Shown here piece after piece: positions 1-10,000 of a stretch of DNA of 64,000 nt. Where the stretch lies: the NCBI RefSeq assembly GCF_902459535.1, contig NZ_LR699554.1, forward strand, positions 3,348,001 to 3,412,000, written 5' to 3'. The translations under genes were made by a program, and so were the position numbers. The notes beneath the pieces were generated by a model. That model was given only the letters and a program-made list of their open reading frames with translations, did no database searches and was not told the origin of the DNA. Origin of the DNA: Paraburkholderia dioscoreae. Lineage in GTDB: Bacteria; Pseudomonadota; Gammaproteobacteria; Burkholderiales; Burkholderiaceae. The stretch's first letter is position 1; the number at the start of each line of letters is the position of its first letter.

Positions 1-131
1 GCGAGCAGTTTGCCGCGCGCTTTCAGATCGGCGGCGAAACGGACCATCTGGTCGTAAACTTCGCGGCCCGCAGTTTCACCGCGTTCAATGCGCTGATTCG
101 GGGGTTCGACAATGAGCAGCATATAAGACAT
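1..131 (-). CDS. YciI/DGPF-domain protein, N-terminal part only
   Basis: The minus strand opens with ATG at 131 and stays open to the window edge, giving about 43 residues beginning MSYMLLIVEP and continuing with GREVYDQMVRF. This start resembles YCII-related (DGPF) proteins, small dimeric alpha/beta proteins of mostly unknown function that are often encoded near ECF sigma factors. The C-terminal half is outside the window, so the family's later motifs cannot be checked. The call rests on the N-terminal pattern alone. Confidence 0.6.
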   Translation of the reverse strand, partial: MSYMLLIVEPPNQRIERGETAGREVYDQMVRFAADLKARGKLL

Positions 132-545
132 GGCGTCTCCGATTTGATCGCGCCGCAGACGTGAACGCCCTGGAAGCGTAAGAGGCAAAAATCGCGCTCG
201 CGGTGAGTTGGCGAGAGGCAGTCTAACAAGCATGAAAGACTCCGGCAAACCTGATCCGGCGCTGGCGAGGCACTCAGCCAGACGCCTTACGGAGACCCGT
301 AATATCCGCGCGGCATAGTCAATGTTTTTTTACCGCGCGACACGATAGTGCCGTGTTGAAGTATTCTCCCTTCGCGCTAAAGATGCGTCGTGAAAATGCC
401 GTTTTATCGTTTTAGCAGGCGCGGGGAATCAGCTTTCAATTTAACGACGCCGCACGATTCGGATCGTGCGCAATCATCGGCAAAAGCTGCCGGCCATCTA
501 TAACCATTCACAAGCAATCGAATAATCAAAGCGTCGGGGAAATTC
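132..545. other. Intergenic region between divergent genes
   Basis: This stretch separates the YciI-like gene (minus) from the lipoprotein gene (plus), so it must hold both promoters. I see an A/T-rich patch around 320-345 and 395-412 but no sigma-70 pair good enough to name, no hairpin and no convincing small ORF. Confidence 0.4.
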
Positions 546-2507
546 ATGCATCGATCGTTAGTGCGCAGCAGCGTTGCCGCCGCTGTGGCGTTTGCCTTTT
601 TCCAACTCAGCGGTTGTGGAGGCGGCGGCTCCGGTTCGGGATCGTCGAACCCGCCTGCCGTTACGGCGACCGCAGTCGGCGGGACCGTGGCCGCGGGCAG
701 CGCCCTGGTCGGCGCGAACGTCACGCTGATCGATGCGACCGGCGCGCAGGCCACCGCGACCACCAACGCGCAAGGCGCGTACTCGATCCCGGTGAAGGGC
801 ATGACCGCACCGTTCCTGATCATCGCGAGCGACGCCGCCCGTCTGTCCGCCCCGCTCGTCTCGGTGCTCGCGCAGTTGCCGACCGGCACCGCGCCGGCTG
901 TCGTCAACGTCACCACGCTGACCACCGCGATTACGGCGATGCTCACGGCCTCGGGCAACCCGCTCGACCTTGCGTCGACCGCGGCGCTGACCAAGGTCAC
1001 ATTGCCCGCCGTGCAGATCGCGACCATCACGCTCGACACGATGCTGGCGAACATCCTCGCGCAGAACGGCTTGCAGTTGGCCGGCTTCGATCCCATCGGC
1101 GTAGCGTTCACACCGAACCATACCGGCGCGGACGCGGTCATCGACACGGTATCGCTCGTCACGTCCGCTAACGGTGGCTTATCGCTGCTGTCGAATGCCG
1201 CGCCGGGCATGACCGTGGCGCTGAACAACAAGACCGCGCAATCGGTAACGCTCGCCGCGCCGCCAGTGGCCGCGAATTATCTGGCCCCGCTCGCGACGCT
1301 GCTCACCGCCTGCGCGGCAAACGGCACGCTCAACACGTCGTGCTCGCCGGCCATCGACGCCACGTATCTGGAAAACGGCTCGACCGATCTCGCCGTCGGC
1401 CACGGCGTGACGGACGCGGCCTTGACCGGCGCCGTCTTCGGATCGCCGAAGACGCTAGCCTTCTTCACGCGCAACGGCAAACAGCTGGCGCTCGTGCAAT
1501 TGCCGTTCACGCTCGCGAGCGGCACGGCGGCCGGCGTGCTCTACAGCATCGCGCAACAACGCGCGACGCCCGTCACGCTAGCCGACGGCACGCAGCTTGA
1601 CTGGGATCTGATCGGCAATCAGTCGCAATTCGCGGTGTCGATCGACTCGCAGATCGCGCGGCGGACTTTCCTCGATTCGAGACTGAGCGACGTGAACCGT
1701 TATGAGTCGGGCCTCACGATCGCGATCCCGACCGCGTCGAATCCCACGGTTTATTCGGCCTCCGTCACCGGCCCCGGTCTCGCCGCGCCGGTCTGGCTGA
1801 TGCAGCGCGATACCGTGGGCAGCAACACGCTGGGTCTCTCGGACGCAGTTCTGAACGCCGCGCCGGTGTCGCCTGCCACGACCAGCAGCAACACGTCGCT
1901 GTACCGCTGGTCATGGCAATCGCTTTCGTCGACGGCGAACTTCACGGCGCCTGCCGCGAGCGGCTATTACTCGCCGCAATCAATCGATGCGAGCGGCGTG
2001 CCGCTCTATTCGACCTACACGGTGACGTTCTACGACAGGAATGGCGCGCAACTCGGCCAGTCGTCGATCATCAATCCAAGTAGCCCGCTGAGCGCGGCGG
2101 CTGGCAGCTCGGTCGCATGGCCGACGCTGCTGCCGGATTTCGCGACTGAATTCCTGACGCCGGCCGGCTCGCTCGCGGGCACTCAGTACGCGATGAGCGT
2201 GACGTGGTCGAGCCTCGTGAACGGACGGGATCTCGCGTATCCGGTGACGTCCGTGCAGATTCAGGCAACCGGTCTGACGGCCTTGGGTTCGGTAACGGAA
2301 GTGGACGGCTTTTCTGTCGGCGCGCCGAACAACACTACGTTCGGCCAGTATCAAACGACGGTGAGCGCAAGCGTCGATTCGCTCGGCGTGGTGACTTGCT
2401 CGAATTGCCCATTCCCGCCGCTGATCTCGGGGAATTCGCGGCTCGTGCAATTGAGCGGCGGGCAGAACGGGATCGCGTTCTACGACATTACGAAGTACAA
2501 CGATTAG
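546..2507 (+). CDS. Secreted lipoprotein with carboxypeptidase-regulatory-like N-terminal domain
   Basis: The 653-aa product starts with a lipoprotein signal (hydrophobic AAAVAFAFF segment, then LSGC at about residues 22-25) followed by a Gly/Ser linker, so it should be acylated at the Cys and anchored in the outer membrane. Residues about 40-100 look like an Ig-like fold (GANVTLIDATGAQATATTNAQGAY) as in carboxypeptidase-regulatory or Big domains. The remainder is Ala/Thr/Ser-rich with no enzymatic motif that I recognise. A GGGGAA stretch about 7 bases upstream supports the ATG at 546. A bidirectional hairpin terminator follows the stop. Function is unknown; an adhesion or surface role would be a guess. 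Confidence 0.75.
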   Translation: MHRSLVRSSVAAAVAFAFFQLSGCGGGGSGSGSSNPPAVTATAVGGTVAAGSALVGANVTLIDATGAQATATTNAQGAYSIPVKGMTAPFLIIASDAARLSAPLVSVLAQLPTGTAPAVVNVTTLTTAITAMLTASGNPLDLASTAALTKVTLPAVQIATITLDTMLANILAQNGLQLAGFDPIGVAFTPNHTGADAVIDTVSLVTSANGGLSLLSNAAPGMTVALNNKTAQSVTLAAPPVAANYLAPLATLLTACAANGTLNTSCSPAIDATYLENGSTDLAVGHGVTDAALTGAVFGSPKTLAFFTRNGKQLALVQLPFTLASGTAAGVLYSIAQQRATPVTLADGTQLDWDLIGNQSQFAVSIDSQIARRTFLDSRLSDVNRYESGLTIAIPTASNPTVYSASVTGPGLAAPVWLMQRDTVGSNTLGLSDAVLNAAPVSPATTSSNTSLYRWSWQSLSSTANFTAPAASGYYSPQSIDASGVPLYSTYTVTFYDRNGAQLGQSSIINPSSPLSAAAGSSVAWPTLLPDFATEFLTPAGSLAGTQYAMSVTWSSLVNGRDLAYPVTSVQIQATGLTALGSVTEVDGFSVGAPNNTTFGQYQTTVSASVDSLGVVTCSNCPFPPLISGNSRLVQLSGGQNGIAFYDITKYND

Positions 2508-2543
2508 CGCCACGCAACGGCGCATCTGCTCGGCTGAACGAAA

Positions 2544-2565
2544 AAACGCCCCACGTGGGGCGTTT
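2544..2565. terminator. Bidirectional intrinsic terminator between convergent genes
   Basis: A perfect stem, AAACGCCCC/GGGGCGTTT around ACGT, has A-runs on its left and T-rich sequence on its right. It can therefore end the lipoprotein transcript (plus) and the convergent 157-aa gene transcript (minus, T6 after the stem). Confidence 0.85.
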
Positions 2566-2605
2566 CATTTGTGTGCCGGAGAAAGGCGAAACCCGTGCGG
2601 GCGAC

Positions 2606-3079
2606 TCAGACCACGGCTTCCGCAATTGCCTGAACCTGCGCGGACCTCATCAATCCCTCTATCATCCTGGCTTCCGCGCTCGCAATCTCGCTCAACGATG
2701 CCACGCTCAGTTGGCCGTCGAGAATCGCCAGCGCCGTGCACAGGCGGGCGTATTCGCCATGTTGCAGTGCCCATGCGCCTTCGCCGTGTTCACGCGTGTC
2801 GATCTGAACCATCGCCGCATGCGCACTTTCGATGTCTGACAGCACGTCCTCGCCGAGGCCGAGCCGCGCGAGCTCTTGCGACACCAGCAAATGCCGGCTC
2901 AAGGTCATATGCAGATTCCGCGAGCCGTGGCCGTGCCGGAATGCATCGAGGGCGGTATAGCACTGCAGAAGCATCGCCGACGTAACCGGCTCATGGGCAG
3001 TGCGGCTATAGGTCAACGCGCGCAACAGCGGAGACATGGCCGACTGGTTGTGCCTGCGGACTCGCGATTTACTGGACAT
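2606..3079 (-). CDS. Conserved hypothetical protein, 157 aa
   Basis: A mostly helical 157-aa soluble protein with no signal peptide or membrane segment and a basic N-terminus (MSSKSRVRRHNQ). I do not recognise a catalytic motif. Coding is supported by its convergence with the lipoprotein gene across a shared terminator and by an AAGGAG sequence about 11 bases upstream of the ATG at 3079. Proteins of this look occur as hypothetical proteins in Burkholderia. No function is proposed. Confidence 0.65.
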   Translation of the reverse strand: MSSKSRVRRHNQSAMSPLLRALTYSRTAHEPVTSAMLLQCYTALDAFRHGHGSRNLHMTLSRHLLVSQELARLGLGEDVLSDIESAHAAMVQIDTREHGEGAWALQHGEYARLCTALAILDGQLSVASLSEIASAEARMIEGLMRSAQVQAIAEAVV

Positions 3080-4091
3080 ATCGGTTCAAACTCCTTCTCT
3101 AGCTTTCGGCTTCGCCACCGGATGCGTTTGCTCTACGGTGGCAAACGCCGCCGATACGCCGGCGGCTTGACAGGCCCTAATGTGAGTCTGTGCAGCCATC
3201 ATGGCAAGCAACTATTAAGACAGACTTAAACTACATCAAGTCCCGTTCATGTGCAGCGTCTCACACCACGCGGCCGGCCGGGTGTCGAATATTCACCGAC
3301 AAAACCGCAAAACGCGATGCAACGCCCGCATATCGGCTCGAACCCGCCAATTGCAAGTCGTGCCGCGCAACGAGACGAAAAAAACCCTGTTCCCGCGAAG
3401 GAACAGGGCCGGACAGGATGGAACAGTCGTACTCGCGCGTGGATGCTTGCCGACTTTTACCCACCACAAACTATCAGAGCTGCTACTTGAACTACATCTG
3501 CAAAGCTGTTGTTACTTGAACTGCCACTGCATCACAACCTGGTCCCTCGCCTTCAACATCACCTGGCTGCAACCCCCTGCTGATTCACGCGCTAATTGCA
3601 TGGATCGCGCGCTATTCGCATTGCTTCTACTACCTACTGCGTTACTGCTCCGCCGCGTTCGACAACCGCGGCAAACTGCCATCAACGGTACGGTTCAAAA
3701 CAACGCGGGGGAAGACCGCGTCGATGGGGCTCGGTCATCTGTCGCTCCATGAAAAACAGTGTATGCGCGCACTTGCGAATGCAATTGCGCGAAGCGAGGG
3801 GAATTGGCAGGCCAGTTTGGCGAATCGGCGTAACAGGCCGATTTCCTCAGACGTGAACGGATGCGCGCTGCGCCGCCCACAGCGATAAATGCGGCTATTT
3901 ACTGCGCGGAATCGTTGCCGCCGACTTCAGCGGCCGGACCTATAGGAAGTGGATCGAACCGGCAAAAATCGGCAAGGTTCAGCGAGCAGCGGCACCTTCA
4001 CCGTCGCTTGCTGAATCTCGGGGATGTACGGTTGCACGACGACATATCACGCGAACGCAAACGAAACGCGCGATCGCATCGAGCTGGCTCG
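3080..4091. other. Long intergenic region with one minus-strand terminator
   Basis: About 1 kb without a convincing gene. Several open frames exist on both strands, but they have unlikely composition and no ribosome-binding site. The only clear signal is a strong intrinsic terminator for minus-strand transcription at 3378-3408, listed separately. It implies a transcript starting somewhere in about 3410-3900. Confidence 0.5.
3378..3408 (-). terminator. Strong intrinsic terminator without an assigned gene
   Basis: Read on the minus strand, a 9-bp perfect stem (CCCTGTTCC/GGAACAGGG) with loop TTCGCG is followed by seven T residues. No recognisable CDS lies within 300 bp upstream on that strand, so it may end a small RNA or a very short gene. 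Confidence 0.8.
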
Positions 4092-4364
4092 TCAACCCCG
4101 GGCGGCAAAATCGGCGATCGTCAGCAGCACTTTTTCGCCCGGACGTGCCAGCATTTTTCTTTCCGCCACGGCGGTAATGCGCTTGCGTCCGTCCGCGAAC
4201 GTCTTCAAGACGCGTTCCTCGCCGGCGTCGCGTTGCAACCAGAAATGCTGTTCCAATGCCTCACGCGTGACGGCGCACTCGAGATCCCGTCCTCGCGTCG
4301 AAAGCTGGAAAATCACCGCGCGTCCGTCTGCCGAGACGCTTGGTTCGAGCTCGATAATCTCCAT
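4092..4364 (-). CDS. DUF1488 family protein
   Basis: The 90-aa product (MEIIELEPSVSADGRAVIF, then LECAVTREALEQHFW) fits the DUF1488 family: small cytoplasmic proteins of unknown function common in Burkholderiales. The start at 4364 is supported by an AGGTGG sequence a few bases upstream. Flanking regions are non-coding, so it appears monocistronic. Confidence 0.75.
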   Translation of the reverse strand: MEIIELEPSVSADGRAVIFQLSTRGRDLECAVTREALEQHFWLQRDAGEERVLKTFADGRKRITAVAERKMLARPGEKVLLTIADFAARG

Positions 4365-4999
4365 AGCCCACCTCGCAAAGTTCGTTAAGCCGCTCGCCGT
4401 GTTGAACGAACGACACCGGAAGAAACTGAATAGCTACGCAAAGCCACAGTGCGCACCTCGCCATGCGGAAAACGTCGTGAACCAGGAATACGGCGGCCGG
4501 CGCTCGTGGCAATGCCGCGCGCATGGCAAAGCGCAGACAACCGGTGTCGGGATAAAAGACGAGCGTCATCGCGTCGCCATCAACCCCGTACGTGACAATG
4601 TGTGGTTTCGTCGTATGCAGCATGTGTCGTTGTTATGCCAGACCGGCATCGTTGCCTGACGGTTCGGCTTCGAGCCCACACCGCCAGCAATTCGCGGATG
4701 AGGCAAAAGCAAAGCACATGCCAATCAACGCAAACCGCGCAGCATGAACCGTAGCGCGCACACCGCAAACAGGCCGCGCCCCGCGTCCGGCGCGCCGCAA
4801 ACATCGGCCGCGCCTGAGGCGGCGCGCGCGCGAGCATGCGAATCCGCAACCGCGTGGACTGCCCACTTTCGGCATTGGCGCGACCGGTGAACAGTCAGGT
4901 CGAAAGGCACAAACATAACCGCGTGGTAAAAAAGCGCTGCTGGCGCGACAATTCACGACCATTCTTACTAGCCGCCGGCACACCGGCAACGTGACCCAC
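4365..4999. other. Intergenic region, nothing convincing
   Basis: The 635-bp gap contains open frames up to 122 codons on the minus strand (4633-5001), but these are Arg/Cys/Ala-rich, lack start signals and look like GC-driven chance frames. It must hold the promoters of the divergent DUF1488 and GNAT genes. I see no terminator or RNA gene. Confidence 0.4.
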
Positions 5000-5473
5000 A
5001 TGTCCGTTCAAGAACCTGCTTTCACCCTGCGCCCGGCACTCGACACGGACGAGGCCTTCCTGTTCGATCTGCGCAAGGCGACCATGACGGAGCACCTGGC
5101 GCGCGTCGGCGAACCATCGGACGATATCGAGCATCGCGCGCGTCTGCTGCATCGTTATGACACGGCGCGCGTGATTTGCATCGACGGCGAGCCGGCCGGT
5201 TTGCTCAAAGCGCATCGCACGGAAGCAGAATGGGTCGTCGTGCAATTGCAGATCACGCCATCGCTTCAAGGGCGCGGCATCGGCGAACGCGCGCTGCAAT
5301 CGGTGTTGCGCGCCGCGCAAGCCGACGCGTTGCCAGTCACCCTCAAGGTGCTCAAAGGCAATCCCGCGCAGCGCCTGTACGAACGGCTCGGCTTCGAGAT
5401 CGTCGGCGAAGATGACAGACAGTTTTACATGAGCCGCGCGCCACGCGCGTCGACGGAAATTGAAGCAGAATGA
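5000..5473 (+). CDS. GNAT family N-acetyltransferase
   Basis: The 157-aa protein is a single GNAT domain. The acetyl-CoA pyrophosphate loop is visible as LQGRGIGERALQ (motif A, R/QxxGxG), followed by the C-terminal NPAQRLYERLGFEI (motif B) typical of the fold. The substrate cannot be inferred. A GTG at 4991 in the same frame would add three residues; neither start has a strong Shine-Dalgarno sequence. The stop is 35 bp before the DOPA-dioxygenase-like gene, so the two may be co-transcribed. Confidence 0.85.
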   Translation: MSVQEPAFTLRPALDTDEAFLFDLRKATMTEHLARVGEPSDDIEHRARLLHRYDTARVICIDGEPAGLLKAHRTEAEWVVVQLQITPSLQGRGIGERALQSVLRAAQADALPVTLKVLKGNPAQRLYERLGFEIVGEDDRQFYMSRAPRASTEIEAE

Positions 5474-5508
5474 ATGTCGGATAAAGACTGATACGCAACG
5501 GACCTGTT

Positions 5509-5859
5509 ATGACCTTTCGCGACACCTCCGCCATCGCAAGCTGGCATGCCCACGTGTATTTCGATGCGAGCAGCCGCGACGCCGCCTGGACCTTGCGTGA
5601 GCAGATCGAAGCGCGCTGGAGCGGCAAACTGCAACTGGGCCGCTTTCATGAGCGCCCGGTGGGACCGCATCCCATGTGGTCGTATCAGCTCGCGTTCACG
5701 CAGGAGCAGTTCGCCGACCTGGTGGGCTGGCTCACGCTGAATCACGGCGCACTGGATATCTTCCTGCACCCGAATACCGGCGACGCGCTCCGCGATCACC
5801 GCGACGCAGCCGTATGGATCGGCCATTCACACGAACTGGTACTGAGCGCGCTGAACTGA
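5509..5859 (+). CDS. DOPA 4,5-dioxygenase family protein
   Basis: The 116-aa product matches the compact DOPA 4,5-dioxygenase family: SWHAHVYFDA near the N-terminus, the HPNTGD...DHRDAA segment and terminal WIGHSHEL, which supply the conserved His residues expected to hold the metal. Fungal relatives open the DOPA ring; bacterial members are mostly uncharacterised, so the substrate is unknown. It lies directly after a GNAT gene on the same strand. Confidence 0.85.
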   Translation: MTFRDTSAIASWHAHVYFDASSRDAAWTLREQIEARWSGKLQLGRFHERPVGPHPMWSYQLAFTQEQFADLVGWLTLNHGALDIFLHPNTGDALRDHRDAAVWIGHSHELVLSALN

Positions 5860-5911
5860 GCGCCGTGAATGCGACGCGCAGCGAACTGGATAGCACGTCG
5901 CCCCTTGCACG

Positions 5912-6223
5912 TCACATATTCGAATACGAACTGCACCAGCCGCGCGCGGCGACCTGCTTGTCGCCGAACAGCGTGCAACCGCCGTATGCGTCCGTGGCTT
6001 TACCCTGGAACAGCGAGCAGTTACCGCAGGTTTGTCCGGCGGCGTAGCCGGAGAATTTCGCTTTGTCGACCTTGGAAGCGTCCTCCTTATAGCCGACGGC
6101 TTGCGCCTTCGGATCGCTTTCGCTGAGCGTGTTCGCAGGCTCGGCGAAGGCAGTACGGGCGAGTGCGAGCGCTGAGCCCGCGCTCACGCCCAGCAGCAGA
6201 AAATGGCGGCGCGATGTTTTCAT
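5912..6223 (-). CDS. High-potential iron-sulfur protein (HiPIP), Tat-exported
   Basis: The 103-aa precursor begins with a twin-arginine signal (SRRHFLLLG, hydrophobic stretch, then TAFAEP). The mature part has the HiPIP cysteine spacing CGNC...GGC...GWC, giving four Cys ligands for a [4Fe-4S] cluster, plus the GY segment typical of the family. It should act as a small periplasmic electron carrier. It is convergent with the DOPA-dioxygenase-like gene and lies just downstream of the nitroreductase gene on the same strand. Confidence 0.92.
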   Translation of the reverse strand: MKTSRRHFLLLGVSAGSALALARTAFAEPANTLSESDPKAQAVGYKEDASKVDKAKFSGYAAGQTCGNCSLFQGKATDAYGGCTLFGDKQVAARGWCSSYSNM

Positions 6224-6272
6224 ATAGGTCCGATTGGGGGTGGGGACTTGCCTCGATCGCGATCAATTGCCG

Positions 6273-6962
6273 TCAATCGAGAAATCGCGTGAACCGCTCA
6301 ACCGGTTCGCGCTCGGTGCGCAACGTGTTGACCAGCGCGCCTTCGTCGGCGAAACCGAGCGACATGCCGCACACCAGTTGTTCTTCGGGCGGCAAGCCGA
6401 GATGCTCCGCAATCACCCGATGAAACTGCGTAAACGCCGCCTGCGGACAGGTATCGAGACCACGGCCGCGCGCGGCCGTCATGATCGCCTGCAGGAACAT
6501 GCCGTAGTCGAGCCAGCTGCCGCGCTCCATGACCCGGTCGATGGTAAAGAACAAGCCCACCGGTGCACCGAAGAAGCGGTAGTTCTGAGCATGCTGCTCA
6601 TGCATGCGCGCCTTGTCGCCCTTCGTGATGCCGAGCAGGCCATACAGATCCCAGCCGATTTTGCGGCGCCGGTCGATGTATGGTGAAACCCATTGATGCG
6701 GGTAGTACGGGTACTCTTCCTGGTACAGCGCATCGCGCTGCGGATCGTCGTAAGCGGCAAGCAAGGCCTGCGAAAGACGCGCGAGCGATTCGCCCGTCAC
6801 CACGTAGACTTTCCACGGCTGCGTATTGGTGCCGGAAGGCGCGCGGCTGGCGGCTTCGAGAATGGCTTCGATATCGGCGTGCGGCACCGGTGTGGGCAGA
6901 AAAGCCCGAATGGAACGCCGCGTGATGAGCGCGGTGTCGACGGCGTTAGCGGGTATGGTCAT
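6273..6962 (-). CDS. Nitroreductase family FMN-dependent oxidoreductase
   Basis: The 229-aa protein has the nitroreductase N-terminal signature RRSIRAFLPTPV followed by APSGTNTQPWKVYVV, the FMN phosphate-binding region, and a C-terminal GMSLGFAD. It should bind FMN as a dimer and reduce nitroaromatics, quinones or similar with NAD(P)H; the physiological substrate is unclear. It lies 49 bp upstream of the HiPIP gene on the same strand. Confidence 0.9.
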   Translation of the reverse strand: MTIPANAVDTALITRRSIRAFLPTPVPHADIEAILEAASRAPSGTNTQPWKVYVVTGESLARLSQALLAAYDDPQRDALYQEEYPYYPHQWVSPYIDRRRKIGWDLYGLLGITKGDKARMHEQHAQNYRFFGAPVGLFFTIDRVMERGSWLDYGMFLQAIMTAARGRGLDTCPQAAFTQFHRVIAEHLGLPPEEQLVCGMSLGFADEGALVNTLRTEREPVERFTRFLD

Positions 6963-7099
6963 CGGCGAATTCCGGCTGAGCGAGCATGTGGCGGTCTGCG
7001 GGAATTCTAGCGCGAGCGCGCACTTGTGCGCTGAGAGGCCGGCAAGCGCTGCCGGGCCTCACCGGCTTTGCGCAGTGGATCTAGCTTTGCGCAGCGGCT

Positions 7100-10000
7100 C
7101 TAGCGCAGCGGCGTTTTCAGCGCGTCGATGAGATCGAGCAGATCGTACGGCTTGCGCAGCAGGATAGCGTGCGGCAAGACCTTGCGCTGCGCCGGCGTCA
7201 GCACGAGGTCGTAGCCGGTCAGAAAGATCACGCGCAGATCGGGTCGCACGGCACATACCTCCAGCGCGAGATCCACACCCGACTTACCCGCCAGCCCCAC
7301 GTCGGTCAGCATCACGCTGATCGCATGCTCGCTCAGAATCTGCTTCGCGTCATGCTCCCCTTCGGCCTCCAGAATGTCGAAGTCGAACATGCGCAGCAAT
7401 TCGGCGGTGCTTGCGCGAATCAGCTCGTCATCCTCCACCAGTAGAATCCGCAGCCGCGGCTGAGCGGCGACGCTGCCGGCGCTATCCGGTACAGCCAGCG
7501 GATCGATCTCTAGAAGATGCTGCCCGGCCTCGGCGATTTCAGCCGCCTGCGGATTCTGCGTTTGCAGCACGTAGCGAATTTTGCGCGCCAACGCTTCGTG
7601 CGTGTAGGGCTTGCTGAGCAATTCGATGCCCTCGTCGAGCCGCCCGGAATGCACGATCGCGTTATCCGTATAGCCCGACGTGAACAGCACCGCGATCGCC
7701 GGCAACCGTTCGCGCGCCTTGCGAGCGAGTTCGGTGCTGCGTAGCGGACCAGGCATCACCACGTCGGTGAACAGCACGTCGATCGGCACACCGCTTTCGA
7801 CGATCGCGAGCGCGCTTTGCGCGTCTTTCGCTTTCAGCACACGGTAGCCGAGATCGGAAAGCATTTCGACCACCGTCGTGCGCACTTCCTCGTCGTCCTC
7901 GACCACCAGAACGGTTTCCGTGCCGCCCTTGGCAGGACCGGCGTCGATATTCGTTTCGAGGTCTTCCTGCTGGCGCACCCGTGGCAGATAGATGCGAATC
8001 GTCGTGCCGTGACCCTCTTCGCTGTAGATCTTCACATGGCCGCCGGACTGTTTGACGAAGCCATACACCATGCTCAAGCCGAGGCCCGTGCCCTGACCTT
8101 CGGGCTTGGTCGTAAAGAACGGCTCGAACACGCGCTCGCGCACTTCCGGCGGCATCCCGGCACCCGTGTCGGTGACCGCCAGCATCACGTACTGGCCCGG
8201 CGTGACCTCGGCGTTGCGCTTGGCGTAGGCGTCGTCGAGCGCAGCGTTGCCGGCTTCGATGGTGAGCTTGCCGTGGCCGTTCATGGCGTCGCGCGCGTTG
8301 ATCGCCAGATTCAGCAGCGCGTTCTCGACCTGGAACGGATCGACCAGCGTATTCCACAAGCCGCCCGACACGATCGTTTCGATTTCGACGCCGTCGCCAA
8401 GCGCGCGTCTGAGCATGTCGTCGAGTCCGCGCACGAAGCGGCCGAGATTGACGACCTTCGGCGCCAGCGGCTGACGCCGCCCGAACGCCAGCAGTTGCGA
8501 GGCGAGGTTAGCTCCGCGGGCCACGCCTGCGAGCGCATTGCGCACGCGCTGCTCGGGCTTCTCGGAACCGGCGACGTCTTTCGCCAGCAGTTGCAGATTG
8601 CCGCCTATCACCTGCAACAAGTTGTTGAAGTCGTGCGCAACGCCGCCCGTAAGCTTGCCGATCGCTTCCATCTTCTGCGCCATGCGCAGCGCTTCTTCGG
8701 CGTGCCGCAAGGCCTCGGTGGTTTCCTTGTCGGCGGTGACGTCGCGGCCCACGCCGTGAATGCGCGCCGTGTCGGGATCGAGCGCGAGCGTCCACGCAAC
8801 CCAGCGCCACGTGCCGTCGATCCGCCTGAAGCGGTTTTCATAACGCACCGGCACGCCCGTGCGCCGCAGTTCGGCCAGATGGGTGCGGACCACCTCTACG
8901 TCATCCGGGTGAACCAGATCGACATAGGAACGCGACATCAGCCAATGCGTATTGTGACCGAGCGCATTGCTCCATGACGGACTCACGCGCTGCAAGCGGC
9001 CTTCGATATCGGCCACCACCAGCAGATCCTCGCTCAACTCCCACAGACGGTCGCGGTCCGCCACCGTCTCGATCACGCGGCGCTCCAGCGTTTCGTTCAG
9101 ATCGCGCAGCGCGCTTTGCGCCTTGGTGCGCTCGGCGATTTCGGTTTGCGCGGCCCGGTACAAACGCGCATTGTCGATGGCAATGGCCGCCTGCGCGGCG
9201 ATGCCGGCCACGATCCGCTCAGCGCGTTCGGTAAACACGCCGGGCTCGGGATGACCGAAGAACAGCCCTCCGACCACTTCACCGCTGCGCGACTGCACGG
9301 GCGCGGCCAGATAGCTGCGCACCTTCAGATGACCCTCCGGCATGCCACGATGCGGCGCGTTGTGGCCATAGCGCGGATCCTGCGTGATGTCGCTGACACG
9401 AACGATGCCTTCGCCCATGAACGTAGGCGCGAACACCGCCGTGTTGCGCGGCATCGGAAACTGCTCGAAGGTTTCCTTCGGCACGCCGGACAGCGTGTAA
9501 AGCATGTAGCTGCCGCCCTTATCGTCGAGCACGTTATAGAAGAACGAACCGAACGCGGCGCCGGTCAGTTCGGTGGCCGCGTCGGTTACGATCTGCACCG
9601 CGCGGTTCAGATCGAGTTCGGCGGCCACCGTCGAGCCGACGCGATTGAGAATCTCCAGCGTGCGCGATTCTTCGCGCAGCTTCGTCTCGGTCTCGCGGCG
9701 CAGGCGCGCGAGTTGCAGGTTGCCCGACACGCGGGCCAGCAGTTCGCGCGCCGAGAAGGGCTTGGTCAGATAGTCGTCGGCGCCGTGCTCGATGCCGTCC
9801 ACGCGCGCTTCCTCACCCGCGCGGGCGGACAGCATCAGCACCGGCGTGTCGCGCAACTCCGGATCGGCGCGCAACGCGCGCAGCAGGCCGAAGCCGTCGA
9901 GGCGCGGCATCATCACGTCGGAGAGCACGAGATCGGGGCGCTCCTGCCGCGCGGCTTCGAGCGCGGCCTGCCCGTCGGTGGCAAGCCGCACGTCGTGGCC

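Noticed and set aside
4633..5001. A 122-aa minus-strand protein
   Set aside because: Cys/Arg/Ala-rich with no start signal or domain, overlapping the start of the GNAT gene on the other strand.
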